Shown here: positions 32,277 to 42,289 of the stretch, piece after piece | Position numbering within the stretch: the first letter of the stretch is position 1 | Layout of the letters: each line of letters starts with the position of its first letter | Origin: Rebecca billardiae RCC1528 | Taxonomy: Eukaryota; Haptophyta | Direction: 5' to 3' | Assembly (NCBI GenBank): GCA_965240325.2 | Contig: OZ251225.1 | Location: 682,001 to 746,000, forward strand | Length of the DNA stretch: 64,000 nt | The notes under the pieces: generated by a model | Databases searched by the model: none | Seen by the model: only the letters and a program-made list of their open reading frames with translations | Told to the model about the DNA's origin: nothing | Made by a program: the position numbers and the translations under genes

Positions 32277-33887
32277 ATGCGCCCGCCGAGCCCTCGGGAC
32301 GACCACGCGCGCGCGCGCCGGCGTCGTCGGGCGCTCGCGCTCGCGGTTGCCACTGCAGGCGCTGCGCTCTTCCTGCTCCTCGGGCACTGGGCTGACCGCG
32401 CGGTCGACGACGACGGGGCCGACGCGGGGCCGGCGAGCTTGCGGGCGGCGTGGGGTACCATCCCGACGGTGGACCTGTACCTGGTGGTGTTCCACCCGCA
32501 GTTCTCGGAGGACAAGTTCCAGGAGTGGATGCGCATGAAGAAGGCCACCTTCCGCGCGCTCGACGAGCGGCTGGCCCGAACGGCCACGTACGACGCGATG
32601 TTCGAGCGTAACAGCGGCAAGGCGAGGCGTGCTCGGGGTCAGCGCGGCCGTTATGCCAAGCGCACACGCCAGATGGAGATCGCGACCGCCATGTTCGTCC
32701 TGAGTGGTGGGGAGCGGTACAGTCGCGCTGCCACGCTCTGGGGACTCGGCAGCGGCGGCCAAGTGACGAATATCATGCGGCGCTTCATCGCGGCGGTGAA
32801 CGAGATCAAGGACGAGGAGATTCGCTTGCCGTCCACGCGTGAGGAGGGAGCACGGGTGGAGGCGGGGTTCCGCGGCATCAAGGGGCTGCCGGGGTGCATC
32901 GGCGCTGTGGACGGCACGCACATCGAGATCCCCAACCCGAGCGCCGCCGTGGACGGGCGCCCCGGCCACGCGGGTGGCAAGGAGTACCTGTGCTACAAAG
33001 CACGCTACTCGGTGCACTTGCAGGCGGTCGTCGACCACACCGGCCTCTTCCTCGACGTGCAGGCGGGCTTCCCGGGGAGCTGGAACGACAAGCTCGTCTT
33101 CGGTGAGAGCGAGCTGTTCGAGAAGCTGCAGCCGCTCCTCAACGATCCCGACTTCCCGGGGCGCTACTTGCTTGGCGACGGTGGGTACTACCTGCGCCCG
33201 TTCCTGATCATCCCATTCCCGCACGACACCACCGACCCGGCCGAGTGCATCTTCAACTCGTACGTCGCCTCCTCTCGCGTCGTGGTCGAGAACGCGTTCG
33301 GCCGCCTCAAGGCGCGCTTCCGGTGTGTGCGCGCGCGCGCGCACGCACCGCGCCGCGCGTTGCGTGTGTGCACGGGCAGGCGGGTGGTGGTTCGCGCTGA
33401 ACATGCGCGGCCCGTGCGCCCCACCCACCGGCGCACCAACCACAGGCGGCTCCGCTACCTGAACTGCCAGCTCGAGAGCACGGGCGAGCTCATCGTGACC
33501 TGCTGCGTCCTGCACAACTTCATCCAGCGGCACGAGACGGCGGCGGACGACGAGGACGGCGCCGACTTCGCCCGTCGCCCCGCCTTCGGTCAGCGCGATC
33601 TGCGCCCCGAGCGCAGCGACATCAACGACGGCCCGGTGCCGCCGCCGCGGGACGAGGACGGTGATGGCTCCGACGGCAACGGCAGCGCCGCGGACATGCG
33701 CCGTGACCTGCAGGGGGGCAGGGACACCCGTCAGATGCTGCTGGATCACTGCTGGGCCCTGCACCTGCAGCGCGGGACTGAGCGCACGCGGCTCTTCTTG
33801 GAGTGGTACGCGGCCATTCTGGATGAGGACGCCAATGCCGGCGGCGCTGATGATGGTAGTGATTCTGACAGCGGCGACGACGAGTAG
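32277..33887 (+). CDS. PIF/Harbinger-type DDE transposase (HARBI1-like)
   Basis: ATG 32277 opens a 536-codon frame. A splice is likely: exon 1 to 33322 and exon 2 from 33446 (intron 33323-33445, GTGTGT...CCACAG, 123 bp). The intron is a multiple of three and lacks stops, so the retained form is also open. The spliced product is 495 aa. The DDE_Tnp_4 nuclease core is intact. D1 is in IGAVDGTHIEI, a GSWNDKLVF block follows, D2 is in LLGDGGYYL, and the catalytic E is in VVVENAFGRLK; after the splice comes VTCCVLHNFI. Upstream helical DNA-binding-like sequence spans residues ~90-180. The N-terminus is odd: a poly-Arg stretch followed by a hydrophobic ALALAVATAGAALFLLLGHW segment that would be a signal anchor if this ATG is used. 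It could be an active element or a domesticated gene. Confidence 0.85.
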   Translation: MRPPSPRDDHARARRRRRALALAVATAGAALFLLLGHWADRAVDDDGADAGPASLRAAWGTIPTVDLYLVVFHPQFSEDKFQEWMRMKKATFRALDERLARTATYDAMFERNSGKARRARGQRGRYAKRTRQMEIATAMFVLSGGERYSRAATLWGLGSGGQVTNIMRRFIAAVNEIKDEEIRLPSTREEGARVEAGFRGIKGLPGCIGAVDGTHIEIPNPSAAVDGRPGHAGGKEYLCYKARYSVHLQAVVDHTGLFLDVQAGFPGSWNDKLVFGESELFEKLQPLLNDPDFPGRYLLGDGGYYLRPFLIIPFPHDTTDPAECIFNSYVASSRVVVENAFGRLKARFRCVRARAHAPRRALRVCTGRRVVVRAEHARPVRPTHRRTNHRRLRYLNCQLESTGELIVTCCVLHNFIQRHETAADDEDGADFARRPAFGQRDLRPERSDINDGPVPPPRDEDGDGSDGNGSAADMRRDLQGGRDTRQMLLDHCWALHLQRGTERTRLFLEWYAAILDEDANAGGADDGSDSDSGDDE

Positions 33888-33898
33888 TCATGACCCGT

Positions 33899-33950
33899 AT
33901 ATCTATATTTATATATATATATATATATTTATATATATTATTGGACACCG
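33899..33950. repeat. AT-rich tract after the transposase
   Basis: ATATCTATATTTATATATAT and similar simple sequence starting about 10 bp after the transposase stop. Confidence 0.8.
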
Positions 33951-36235
33951 CCACTACGGGCGTCGTCGCCAGCCTCAGTGCGACATATCGGCCTGCGACC
34001 CGCGGCGTGGTGCCTGCGACCCGGCGCCGCGGACGATCGATAGGAGTCAGCAATCGTCAGCTGCACACTATGACTAGCAGAGCTCTGCAGTAGCTGACTC
34101 GCGCACGCGCGCCGCGCGCTGACTGTCACACTGGCCGGCTGCTGTTGACTGCGGACGCGGGTCCCGGCCCGCACGTGCAGCGTGCACTGTGCGGAGCGCG
34201 TTTCATCGCATCACCCCGAGCAGCCTCTGGGCAGCTGCAGCGTCTCGGCCTGCGATCCGGCGCCGCCGGCCAATCTGCGTGTGCGAGTACGTCGTGTGTG
34301 GCACGGCACTGTGTGCGCACACGCCTCTGCTCCTGTACGCCGCCCCGGACGACGATCGAATTGACAGATTCGATAGCAGCTTATTCGAGTCATCGTCATC
34401 TGCTTACGATATGTCGGTCAACACCACCGATTGCAGATAGCCCGGCTCATATCACTACACTCTGACACAGGCGCGGCTGGCGCGCGCAGCGGTGCCGGCA
34501 GGGGCACTGGCGCCGCTGCGAACGGGCAGGCGCCGAGCGTCTACGCGCCGTAAGTCGGGCAACTGCTACTGCAGCAGCACCGCCCGCGCCGATCCGGCCT
34601 GTCAGCGTTCCGACTGCTCCTCTGTGGTCCGCTCGCACGCCACAGACAGGGCAGGGCGTGCGGCGAGGACACGCACGATCACACGACGTCGCGGAGGGCA
34701 AGGGCAAAGTGCCCGCGGTCGCGGGCACTTCTCGTCGCGGCGCAACTGCCACGCGTGATGTGCTCGCCGAGCCCGTGCAGGCGCTCCGCGCGACCCAGCT
34801 CGACCTCTGGCGGGTGTTGGCGCGCGGCATTGGTGGCGTCGACAAGCGCTAGGCCGCTCGCTCGGGCGCCATCGCAAGTGGGCAGTTCGTGGTGGGATCT
34901 TCAGCCCGCTTTCGCGGGAATTCGCCGGGACTGCCCCGAATGTTCCGACCGCATCTTCTCGACGTCCGCGTGCCGATCGGTTCCTCACCATTGCTTTCGT
35001 GCGCGACTTTTCGATACCCCCGTATCTTGCCCATAGCTCACGGTGCCGCCATCGTGCCGGCTTGGCGGCGACAAACATCCACGATGGCGTGGCGCAAACC
35101 GCGTGCGCCTCGGCACGAGCTCGGTGCGCCTGCGCGCGAGTGGCGCGGAAGGCGCGCGCGGCACGGGCCTATTTCGGCGCTCCTGCTAGCCGCGCAGCCT
35201 GTGCGCGATGCGCGTCGCGCTGAGTGTGAACGCCCGTCAAGCTTTTTGCGCTACAAGTCGCGCGGCCTCCTGCATGCGCGTGTGCACACCAACTCTGTGC
35301 TCCGGCGTGCTCACGCCGGATCCCGCGGGCGACGTCGGCGCAGTTCCACCGACCGGTGCCCGACATCCAACGAGCTCGTCAGCCTCGATCCCTGCGTCGA
35401 ACTCAGGCTGTCAGTGCTGTCCTGTGCGCAGCGCGCCCCGCGCGACACTCTTGGCGGCGCGTCCAGTACACACAGCTGGCGCACTCCTCCATCGTCGGCG
35501 CCATGGCTGGACGCGGCGGGTGCTCAGGCGCTCAGTCGACGCGTTTTCGCCGACCGATTGCAGACACGGCAGCCCGTCTGCGCGCGTCCAGCGCCGGCCA
35601 CCCAAGTCACGGCGGCGCAATGCACTCCCTGCGCCTGGGCCTGCGGCCCAGACTGCAACCGCAGCGCTCGTCGCACACGTCGGTCGCAGAGCTCTTGTCG
35701 GCTCGCTTGACGCAGCGCACTGTCGTACTCTCAGTGCGAGTCAGAGGCGCGCGTCGGCGTGTCGTGCGGCGCGAGTCGTAATATCAATCATGAGCGCATC
35801 CATCATGAACACTACTGATTAGATGCTACGACTTAACTTACAATACCATACTGCTGACAATAGAGTCCGATAGAGTATGATAGACTGATGACTACTGCCA
35901 AGACTGCAAGCACTCGGTAACTGGCTACTGCTGAGTCGTCCTACATCATCGTCAGTATAAAATAATAATAATAAAATAATAATAAAATAGTATAATATAT
36001 ATGATGATGCATATATTTAATAATAAATAAATACAGGAGTCATAGGTCACCGCGACTGGTGTTCGTACTTACGTGTGCGCGCTTCGTCATTCGTGCCGAT
36101 GTGGCGTGTGCGGTCACGCCCCCCACCCCACCCGACCCCCACATCCCCGGCTCCGGCCCCCGCCCCACGCCCGCCCTGCGTCCGCGCGTCGGCGCCGACG
36201 GCCAGCCAGCTCAGCTCGCCTGTGAGCGACGGTCG
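33951..36235. other. Region between the convergent transposase and 782-aa genes, no supported gene
   Basis: Several 60-270-codon frames overlap on both strands. The best candidate, ending at 34852 on the plus strand, reads ALRATQLDLWRVLARGIGGV and is protein-like but has no start or family. An AT-rich block at 35950-36045 (poly TAATAATAAA) separates this region from the next gene's 3' end. Confidence 0.4.
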
Positions 36236-38584
36236 TCACATCAACATGTCGCTCTCCTCGTCGCTCTGGGGCTTCGTCAACTCCACCCAGACCTTCTCGA
36301 GCTGCTGGAGCCTCTCCGCCTGCGACTGGCCGTCGCGTCGCCGATCTGCGAACCCGAGCGTCACCATGGCCTCCTTCATGCATGCCGCTCCCTTCGCCTC
36401 GAGGATGGCTCTCGAGATGCCGTCGAGCTGCTCGCGGGAGGACAGCTCAGGGTTGAACGAATACCCGGGGACGCTCCTCGCCAGCTCTGCGAGGCGCTTC
36501 TCGTCCACGACGAGGGGCCCCACCCCCTCCCGCTCGTCCCTCCGCGCCGCATCCCTGTCCTCGGCCGCCTGCAAGGCGCCGCGCATGCCCTCCATGGATG
36601 CGCACAGCTCGCGCGCGACCCCCAACAGTCCGTCGGTCGCGCCCGCGCCACGCGTCTGCCCAGGCCGCTGGCCCGTGGCAGCGGCCCGAGCAGCGCGTGC
36701 GTCGAGGCCCTCGGCAGCGCCCGCAGCAGCCCCCGACTTTCGCTGCTTGCCGCCGCGCTTCGCCGCCACCACCGTCGAGCTCGTGTGCTCCTCGAACGCC
36801 TCCCACGCCCGCGCCAACTCGTTCTCGTCTAAATCCGGCGCATCTGCACCCTCAGCGTACGCGGCCAGGGCTTCGGCCAGCTTCTTGAGCGGCTCCGCCC
36901 CACGCCGCAGGAAGTCCATGAACGCCGGGGTGCTCGCCAGAGTGCGCGGATCACTCGGCCCAACGGCGGTCTCCGCCGGCTCCACCCCGTCGACCAGCTC
37001 CATGCCGCCGGCGCTGTTCGGGACTGTGTCGGCGCCGCCGCGCGCGCCAGCTGCCCCCGGGGGCATGCCAGCGGCTTGTGCGGCCGCCCGGATCACAGGG
37101 CCCAAGTGCGCTCGCGCCCGCCTCTGCGATGGCGACAGCTCCTGGAGCGCCTCGTCCTGCTGCTCGAAGTGCTCGTGCTCCGCGTGCTCGAAGTTCATCT
37201 CGGCGCCTGGTGCCGCCTCGTGCGCACGCGCCGACACAGCCGTCTTCTTCCGGCCAGTGCCCGCCACACCCGGCGCCATGCCCCCCGCATTCACCCGAAT
37301 GCGCAGACGATCGTACGCCTCCTTCGCAGCCGAGTAGCCCGAGCCAGTGCTCTGCGGCTTCTTGAGAATCTCCAGCCGCTGGCCGATCGCCTCAGCCGTG
37401 CGCAGCGGGTCCCACTTGCCATCCTCGAGGAGCGCTCTGTACAGCCCCTCAAGCGCCGTGTGGCGCCTGGCGGCGCACTCCTTCTTGGCGGCGGCCGTCG
37501 TCGGGGCGATCTTGGTCGTCCGTCCGTCGGCCGCCTGGCTCACGTCGTAGTTGATGAGCACGTCCACCAGCTGCAGCTCCGCGAGCTTCGTGAGCATGCG
37601 GATCGTCTCCGTCTTCCACTCCTCGGTGTCCAGTGACAGGGAGTGAGGCTCCTCCTTCTCCCGCGGCGGCTTGTCCCAGTTGCGCTTCGTCTTCACAGCC
37701 GGTGCCGACGACGCGGCCGGCGCAGGCGAGCCGGACTGCGCAGCTGCCCGGCTGCCGCCCGCCAGCACCGGCGGCTGCTGCCACGGCTGCTGCCACGGCT
37801 GCTGCGGCAGCACCGCGCCGGCCGGCAGCGCCTGATGCGGCATGCTGCCGGGAGGAGGCATTCCTGCCGTATGAGGCATTCCTGCCGTGAGCGGCTGCGC
37901 CATGAGCGGCGCGCGCCAGCCGATCTCCATCGCGGGCACCGGTTGCGCCATCGACCCCATGCCCTCGGCCGGCGGCTGGTGGAGGCCGTACTGCCAGCCG
38001 AGTGGCTGGTCTTGGCGTTGTACACGCTGGGGGGGAGCCGTCTGAGCTGCGCGGGCGCCCGTCTCGCCCGCCGCTCCGCGCGCTCCGACCGACGACAGGA
38101 GGCCAGCCGTGCAGCCCGACGACGGGTGGGCTTGCGGCGCCGTGTCGTCGGCGGCGGCGGGCGCAGCGGCCGTCGCCGCCCCCACCGCCGCACGCGACCC
38201 CGCCACGTCGCCGCGCTTGGCCTTGCTTGCGGGCTTGGCCCGTTTCTTCTTGTGTCCGGGGTCGATGTCTGCTGCGCGGTCGGACTCGACGGCAGCTGCG
38301 GCCGCGTCGGCGCCGCGCGCGGCGCGGACGCCAGCCGCTGCTTCGTCCGCGACATCCGTTGCGCCGCCCACGCCACCGCCCTCCTCGTCCGCCGGCCGCT
38401 GCTGCTGCTCGCGCGCGTCGCGTCCTTGGTGCCCGGCCTCGCGCTCGCGCCTCTTGGCCCGTGTAGCACGCGCCTGAGCCGAGTCGGTGGTGCTGGAGGT
38501 GGCGCGCGCGCCCCCTCGCGCAATGCCGTCCCCGCCATCCGCGGGCCCGCCCGCCGCATGCTGCGTCCTCCGCGACGAGACCAT
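36236..38584 (-). CDS. Hypothetical 782-aa protein, possible second ORF of a Harbinger-like element
   Basis: A single exon from ATG 38584 to TGA 36236, convergent with the transposase. The N-terminal third is disordered and basic, with an NLS-like GHKKKRAKPASKAKR near residue 110. Residues ~200-270 are Pro/Gln/Met-rich with MPHTAGMPP and WQQPWQQP repeats. A helical core (residues ~320-440) contains LDTEEWKTETIRMLTKLAEL, then VDVLINYDVSQ, and later LRTAEAIGQRLEILKKPQST. A second helical region lies at 560-780. I do not recognise the family. Harbinger elements usually carry a second, DNA-binding accessory ORF. The position and orientation would fit, but no clear Myb/SANT motif was seen, so this is only a hypothesis. 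Confidence 0.6.
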   Translation of the reverse strand: MVSSRRTQHAAGGPADGGDGIARGGARATSSTTDSAQARATRAKRREREAGHQGRDAREQQQRPADEEGGGVGGATDVADEAAAGVRAARGADAAAAAVESDRAADIDPGHKKKRAKPASKAKRGDVAGSRAAVGAATAAAPAAADDTAPQAHPSSGCTAGLLSSVGARGAAGETGARAAQTAPPQRVQRQDQPLGWQYGLHQPPAEGMGSMAQPVPAMEIGWRAPLMAQPLTAGMPHTAGMPPPGSMPHQALPAGAVLPQQPWQQPWQQPPVLAGGSRAAAQSGSPAPAASSAPAVKTKRNWDKPPREKEEPHSLSLDTEEWKTETIRMLTKLAELQLVDVLINYDVSQAADGRTTKIAPTTAAAKKECAARRHTALEGLYRALLEDGKWDPLRTAEAIGQRLEILKKPQSTGSGYSAAKEAYDRLRIRVNAGGMAPGVAGTGRKKTAVSARAHEAAPGAEMNFEHAEHEHFEQQDEALQELSPSQRRARAHLGPVIRAAAQAAGMPPGAAGARGGADTVPNSAGGMELVDGVEPAETAVGPSDPRTLASTPAFMDFLRRGAEPLKKLAEALAAYAEGADAPDLDENELARAWEAFEEHTSSTVVAAKRGGKQRKSGAAAGAAEGLDARAARAAATGQRPGQTRGAGATDGLLGVARELCASMEGMRGALQAAEDRDAARRDEREGVGPLVVDEKRLAELARSVPGYSFNPELSSREQLDGISRAILEAKGAACMKEAMVTLGFADRRRDGQSQAERLQQLEKVWVELTKPQSDEESDMLM

Positions 38585-38812
38585 GCTCGTCAACGCGTGC
38601 CCGACCTAGCTCCCGCGACGTGGGCGCAGCCTCAACGTGGGCCGTCGCGCACCCGCGTGCGCGAACCCAACGCCCGCGGGTGCCCTTGTCATACTCACGC
38701 ATCGACCGCTCCGCGCGATTGCCCATAAGCCGCTCAGGCCCGCCGTAATCACTCACCGTTCGCCGGTATTCAAATCGCCGCGCATATGCGTGGGCGATCA
38801 TATTGTCATCGA

Positions 38813-38872
38813 CCGACATGGCTAGCGAGCTGATCAGGACTAGTAACAACGACCTTGTTTGCGACCACGCCG
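38813..38872 (+). repeat. Dispersed repeat fragment (related to 58801-58865)
   Basis: Shares ATGGCTAGC(G/A)AGCTGATCAG, then GACTAGTAACAAC and GACCACGCC with 58815-58870, which there follows the 58.4-kb copy of the 25.87-kb repeat. Only the distal end is present here. Confidence 0.8.
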
Positions 38873-38889
38873 CCGCGTCGATTTGTCGA

Positions 38890-38891
<2 letters not shown>

Positions 38892-38945
<54 letters not shown>
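38892..38945. repeat. (CT)n microsatellite, ~27 units
   Basis: A pure TC/CT dinucleotide array followed by a short TATAGATAGATA tract to ~38985. Confidence 0.95.
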
Positions 38946-38949
<4 letters not shown>

Positions 38950-39389
38950 ATATAGATCGATATAGATAGATAGATATATCTATAGATAGTTATAACTCAC
39001 TGAACGCCGATATTACGGATATACGCCAATACTACGGCGGCCCGCGTAACGCGGCTTATTAGACCGTCGACAGCACTGGCTTAGTCCGCGTCAGTCAGCG
39101 CCCTGAGGCCTGAGCCGACGGTCTGACCGTTGACACCAAGCTTACCAGAGCGGTAGTCAGCTGTCTGTCAGCACGGGCGCTGTGACGGGCCTTGGTGCTC
39201 ATCTCGCCTCGAGGCGTGCAGCTCGCGCACTGTGTCCGGCGGAGTTTAGCGTCCATGGACGCGAAACTCGCCCCCGGACCGGGACGGGTTCAGGAGCTTC
39301 TTGGGACGGGTGGTCGGTCGGCTCTCCGTCCCCCTAAGATCTCGGGCCGCGGACAGCAGCGCTCCCCCGCCGTCCTCGCCCGCCCGCCG
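38946..39389. other. Intergenic, downstream of GPN3
   Basis: GATA/TATC simple sequence followed by unique DNA. No supported gene. Confidence 0.5.
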
Positions 39390-40580
39390 TCATCGGTCCC
39401 CGGCGTCACTGCCGCCCTCGTGCTCGCCCTCGTGCAGGACGCCGCCGCCGTACCCGCCCATCCCGTACCCGCCCACGTCGTCGTCCGCGCCCGCGCCCCC
39501 GAAGCCCCCGCCCTCGTCGTCCTCCGGCTCGGCCTCGTCCTCCGGCTCGCGCGGCTCCACGTCGTCGTGGTACTGCACCGCGTGGTCGATGGCCATCGTG
39601 ATCAGCTCGATCGACGACTCGTCGCTCGCGTCGAGCGGCATGAAGTTGACCATGCCGTAGTCGCTGATCAGGCTGCCGATCGCCGTGGTGAGCGCCGCGC
39701 GGCGCGCGTCGACGCCGGGGTCCGTGGCCAGCTCGGCCACCAGCTCGTCGATCGGCGGGTCGAGGAAGCGCTCCACCGCCGACTTGGTCGCCAGCAGGTC
39801 GACCTTGCTCAGCACGTTGATGTGCGGCAGCTCGAGCGCCGTCATGCACGAGAGGCAGGTGAGCACGCCCTGCGGGGACGGAGGGCGGCGTGGGGCGGGG
39901 AGAGGCCGGCGCGGGCGATGGGCGGAAAGCACGCGCGCGCGCCACGCGCGCGGGGCGCGTCTGCGCGGCCGTGCGCCCTCCAGCACCGCCCTGGCCGCCG
40001 CGGCCACCCCGCCGCGCCGTCCGCACCGACATGTACTTGGGCGGGTCGATCATGAACTGCGAGTCGAGGAGGTAGACGGCGGCCATGGAGAAGTCCATGC
40101 GCTGCAGCTCGTTGACGAGCGTGCGCATCACTGGCACGTGCGAGAAGAGCTCGATCTGCCCCGGGCAGTCGAACGCGACGTAGCTGTCGTTCCCGAGCTG
40201 CTCGAGCTCGTCGCGCAGCCAGTCGATGTTGTCGACGAGGTACTCCATGCAGAAGACGAGGCCGCCGTTCGGGCCCAGCTCCATCTCCTCCATCACGTCC
40301 TCCAGGCTGATCAGCTCGCGCACGTCAACCGCTACCTGCGAGCCGCGCAGAGCGCCGCGCACAGACCCTGAGCCTGCGCGCGTGCACACGTGTGCGTGCA
40401 ATGTGCGCGCAGCGCGCGTGCGTGCGCGCGCACGTCGTAGTTGAACTGCTCCGCCGCGGGGTCCAGGTTGACCACGTGAAGTCGGCGGTGGACGGCTTGC
40501 ATGTGCTCGTTCAGCCGGCCGCAGTACGTGGACTTTCCGGAGCCCGCCGGTCCCATCACCAGCTGGCCGCATCGCCCCAT
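39390..40580 (-). CDS. GPN3: GPN-loop GTPase 3, 311 aa
   Basis: Three exons: 40580-40434, 40335-40027 and 39869-39390. Introns are 40433-40336 (98 bp) and 40026-39870 (157 bp), both phase 0 with GTGCG donors and CGCAG acceptors. The protein follows the GPN3 family almost throughout. It has [15 protein letters not shown] (P-loop), VVNLDPAAE, the diagnostic [16 protein letters not shown] loop, [12 protein letters not shown] (G3), the guanine-specificity SKVDLL, and [12 protein letters not shown] near the end. GPN GTPases act in assembly and nuclear import of RNA polymerase II (and III). The C-terminus is extended relative to animal GPN3 by an acidic then Gly-rich tail ([11 protein letters not shown]), which is unusual. 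The start fits the family N-terminus MxRxxQLV. It is divergent from the methyltransferase-like gene. Confidence 0.93.
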
Positions 40581-40745
40581 CGCCGGTCGCGGTCGCTCGC
40601 TACCTGGTAATCGCCAAAGCCCTCGCGCAGTCGCGCGGTTCGCGCCCGCCAATGACCGGACCAGCCTTCCACACAGGCACACAGCCCGTTTATCGCGCCC
40701 AGTCACCCACCGCCGCGCGTCGGTGTCTGGAGGGACGCGACGGCC
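40581..40745. promoter_or_regulatory. Compact bidirectional promoter region, GPN3 / methyltransferase-like gene
   Basis: Only 165 bp separate the two divergent ATGs, so promoter and both 5' UTRs must lie here or within the genes. No canonical TATA box was seen. A CGCCAATG (CCAAT-like) motif at about 40647 and ATCGCC motifs are the only candidates. Confidence 0.5.
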
Positions 40746-41399
40746 ATGCGTCCCCCGTCGCTGCTGTGCGTCCTCTTGGTGGCGCCAAGCGCCACAGCCA
40801 TCGGCCAGCTCAACCCTCTCAAATGGCTGCACATGCAGAAAGTGGTGACGGCCATGCTGGCGAACAACGTGCTGCCGCATAGCGAGATCCTCGAGCTCAC
40901 CGCCACCGTCGACACGAAGACGCTTACGTACTACACGACGCCCAACAAGGTGACCCTGTGCTCGCTGCAGCCCGTGGACTCGTCCCTAGTGGCTGCCGCG
41001 GCGAAGGCAGCCAATGTCGCCGTCGATTCCCTCCCTCCGATGCAGGCCGACCCGCTCGATCTCCCAGTGCATGAGGGCGCGTACGATGCAGTGGTCTGCT
41101 TCCAAGTGCTGTGCCAGCTCAGCACAGATGACGTCACACGCGCTATCGAACGCGCGCAGGCAGCTCTTCGGCCTGGCGGGCGGCTCGTGTGGATCGAACC
41201 AGATGGTAAAGAGCAGCTGTCCACGATGATCTCGGCCTCGTGGCTCGAGACGTGCGGCCGCGCTGCCGAGGTGTTTGCAGACGCCGAGGAGGGCTACTCG
41301 CTCGGCGTGGCGGTCAAGCCCCGCGTGGTCGCGGGGCGCAGCCGCTCGGAGCGGGGGCGACGGAAGAATGAGGGCAAGGGCTTTGGCAGAACAGTGTGA
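40746..41399 (+). CDS. Class I SAM-dependent methyltransferase-like protein with N-terminal signal sequence, 217 aa
   Basis: A single exon from ATG 40746 to TGA 41397. Residues 1-20 ([17 protein letters not shown]) look like a signal peptide or signal anchor. The C-terminal half carries late motifs of the Rossmann methyltransferase fold: [13 protein letters not shown] (motif IV-like), then [17 protein letters not shown] (post-motif with the conserved RPGG turn). A recognisable motif I (E-x-G-x-G-x-G) is absent. Its place is taken by [17 protein letters not shown], so SAM binding is uncertain. The architecture resembles METTL7-type enzymes. The C-terminus is basic. It could be a catalytically impaired member. 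Confidence 0.7.
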   Translation: MRPPSLLCVLLVAPSATAIGQLNPLKWLHMQKVVTAMLANNVLPHSEILELTATVDTKTLTYYTTPNKVTLCSLQPVDSSLVAAAAKAANVAVDSLPPMQADPLDLPVHEGAYDAVVCFQVLCQLSTDDVTRAIERAQAALRPGGRLVWIEPDGKEQLSTMISASWLETCGRAAEVFADAEEGYSLGVAVKPRVVAGRSRSERGRRKNEGKGFGRTV

Positions 41400-42289
41400 C
41401 CCCAGGGAGTCTCCACTTCAGCCACCATTTACCGCGCCCAAGCGGGGAGGCAGGCGTCACCCGACGAGTCCGTTGCTGAGCTGCGGCATAGCCTGGCCGC
41501 ATTCGGCATGTAAGGGATAAGGCATTCGCAATGTGCGCGGGCCGGCGGGGCCTCGCTGCCTCTGAACTCGTGCCTACTCGGCTACTCGCGGAGCGCGGGT
41601 CCGGGAGCGGTCGCCATCCATGACGATGCTCCCGGGGCGCATGGACGACCGAATGCGGGGCGGGCGCCATCTTAGAGTGACATGGCATCTGACGAGTCTG
41701 ACGACATCGGACATGGCATAATCTCAACTCAATCTGCTAGGTGAGACTGGCAACGAGTGTAAGAGTTACGAGAGACAGACGAATCTGGAATCAGATCCGA
41801 CTCTGACCGATGGCCCCGGCGGAATGCGGACGATGCGGCCCGTGCCAATAACGAGTCATATATCAATAACTCATCACTCTGCAATGCTCGTCATAACTCA
41901 TATAAATAAGTGATGCATGCTGATGACTACATCATGTGATTGTGCCAATGACAGTGATCCTCTCGCGGATGATTCAGGACGATAGTATGCTGATCGGTTC
42001 GCGACAACGGTAGCTTGCTCATGAGTGAGTAAGCTCAAGGGCGGTAGTAAGCTACTACTGTTGAACAAGCCATCGTCAGTGATCAGAGCGGCAGAGCCAG
42101 CAAGCCCAAGGCGACCCGAAGGGGCTGACGCCCGCATGACGGGCCCCACGTGACACGGGCACCGCGCCGTCGACGCCTGGCACCACTCACCAGCGGCTCG
42201 ACCCGCCGCAGCAGCGGGCGCGCGGAGCTCAGTGGCTGGAAGCCGCTGCCTGCCACCGCAAGGGCATCGGCGCCGGGCGCACCAGCCGT
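41400..42289. other. Intergenic between the methyltransferase-like gene and BDP1 3' end
   Basis: No supported gene. AT-richer at 41850-41950. These are the 3' flanks of two convergent genes. Confidence 0.5.

Noticed and set aside
34889-35710. 273-codon plus-strand frame between the convergent genes
   Set aside because: No domain-like sequence and equal-quality frames on the opposite strand.
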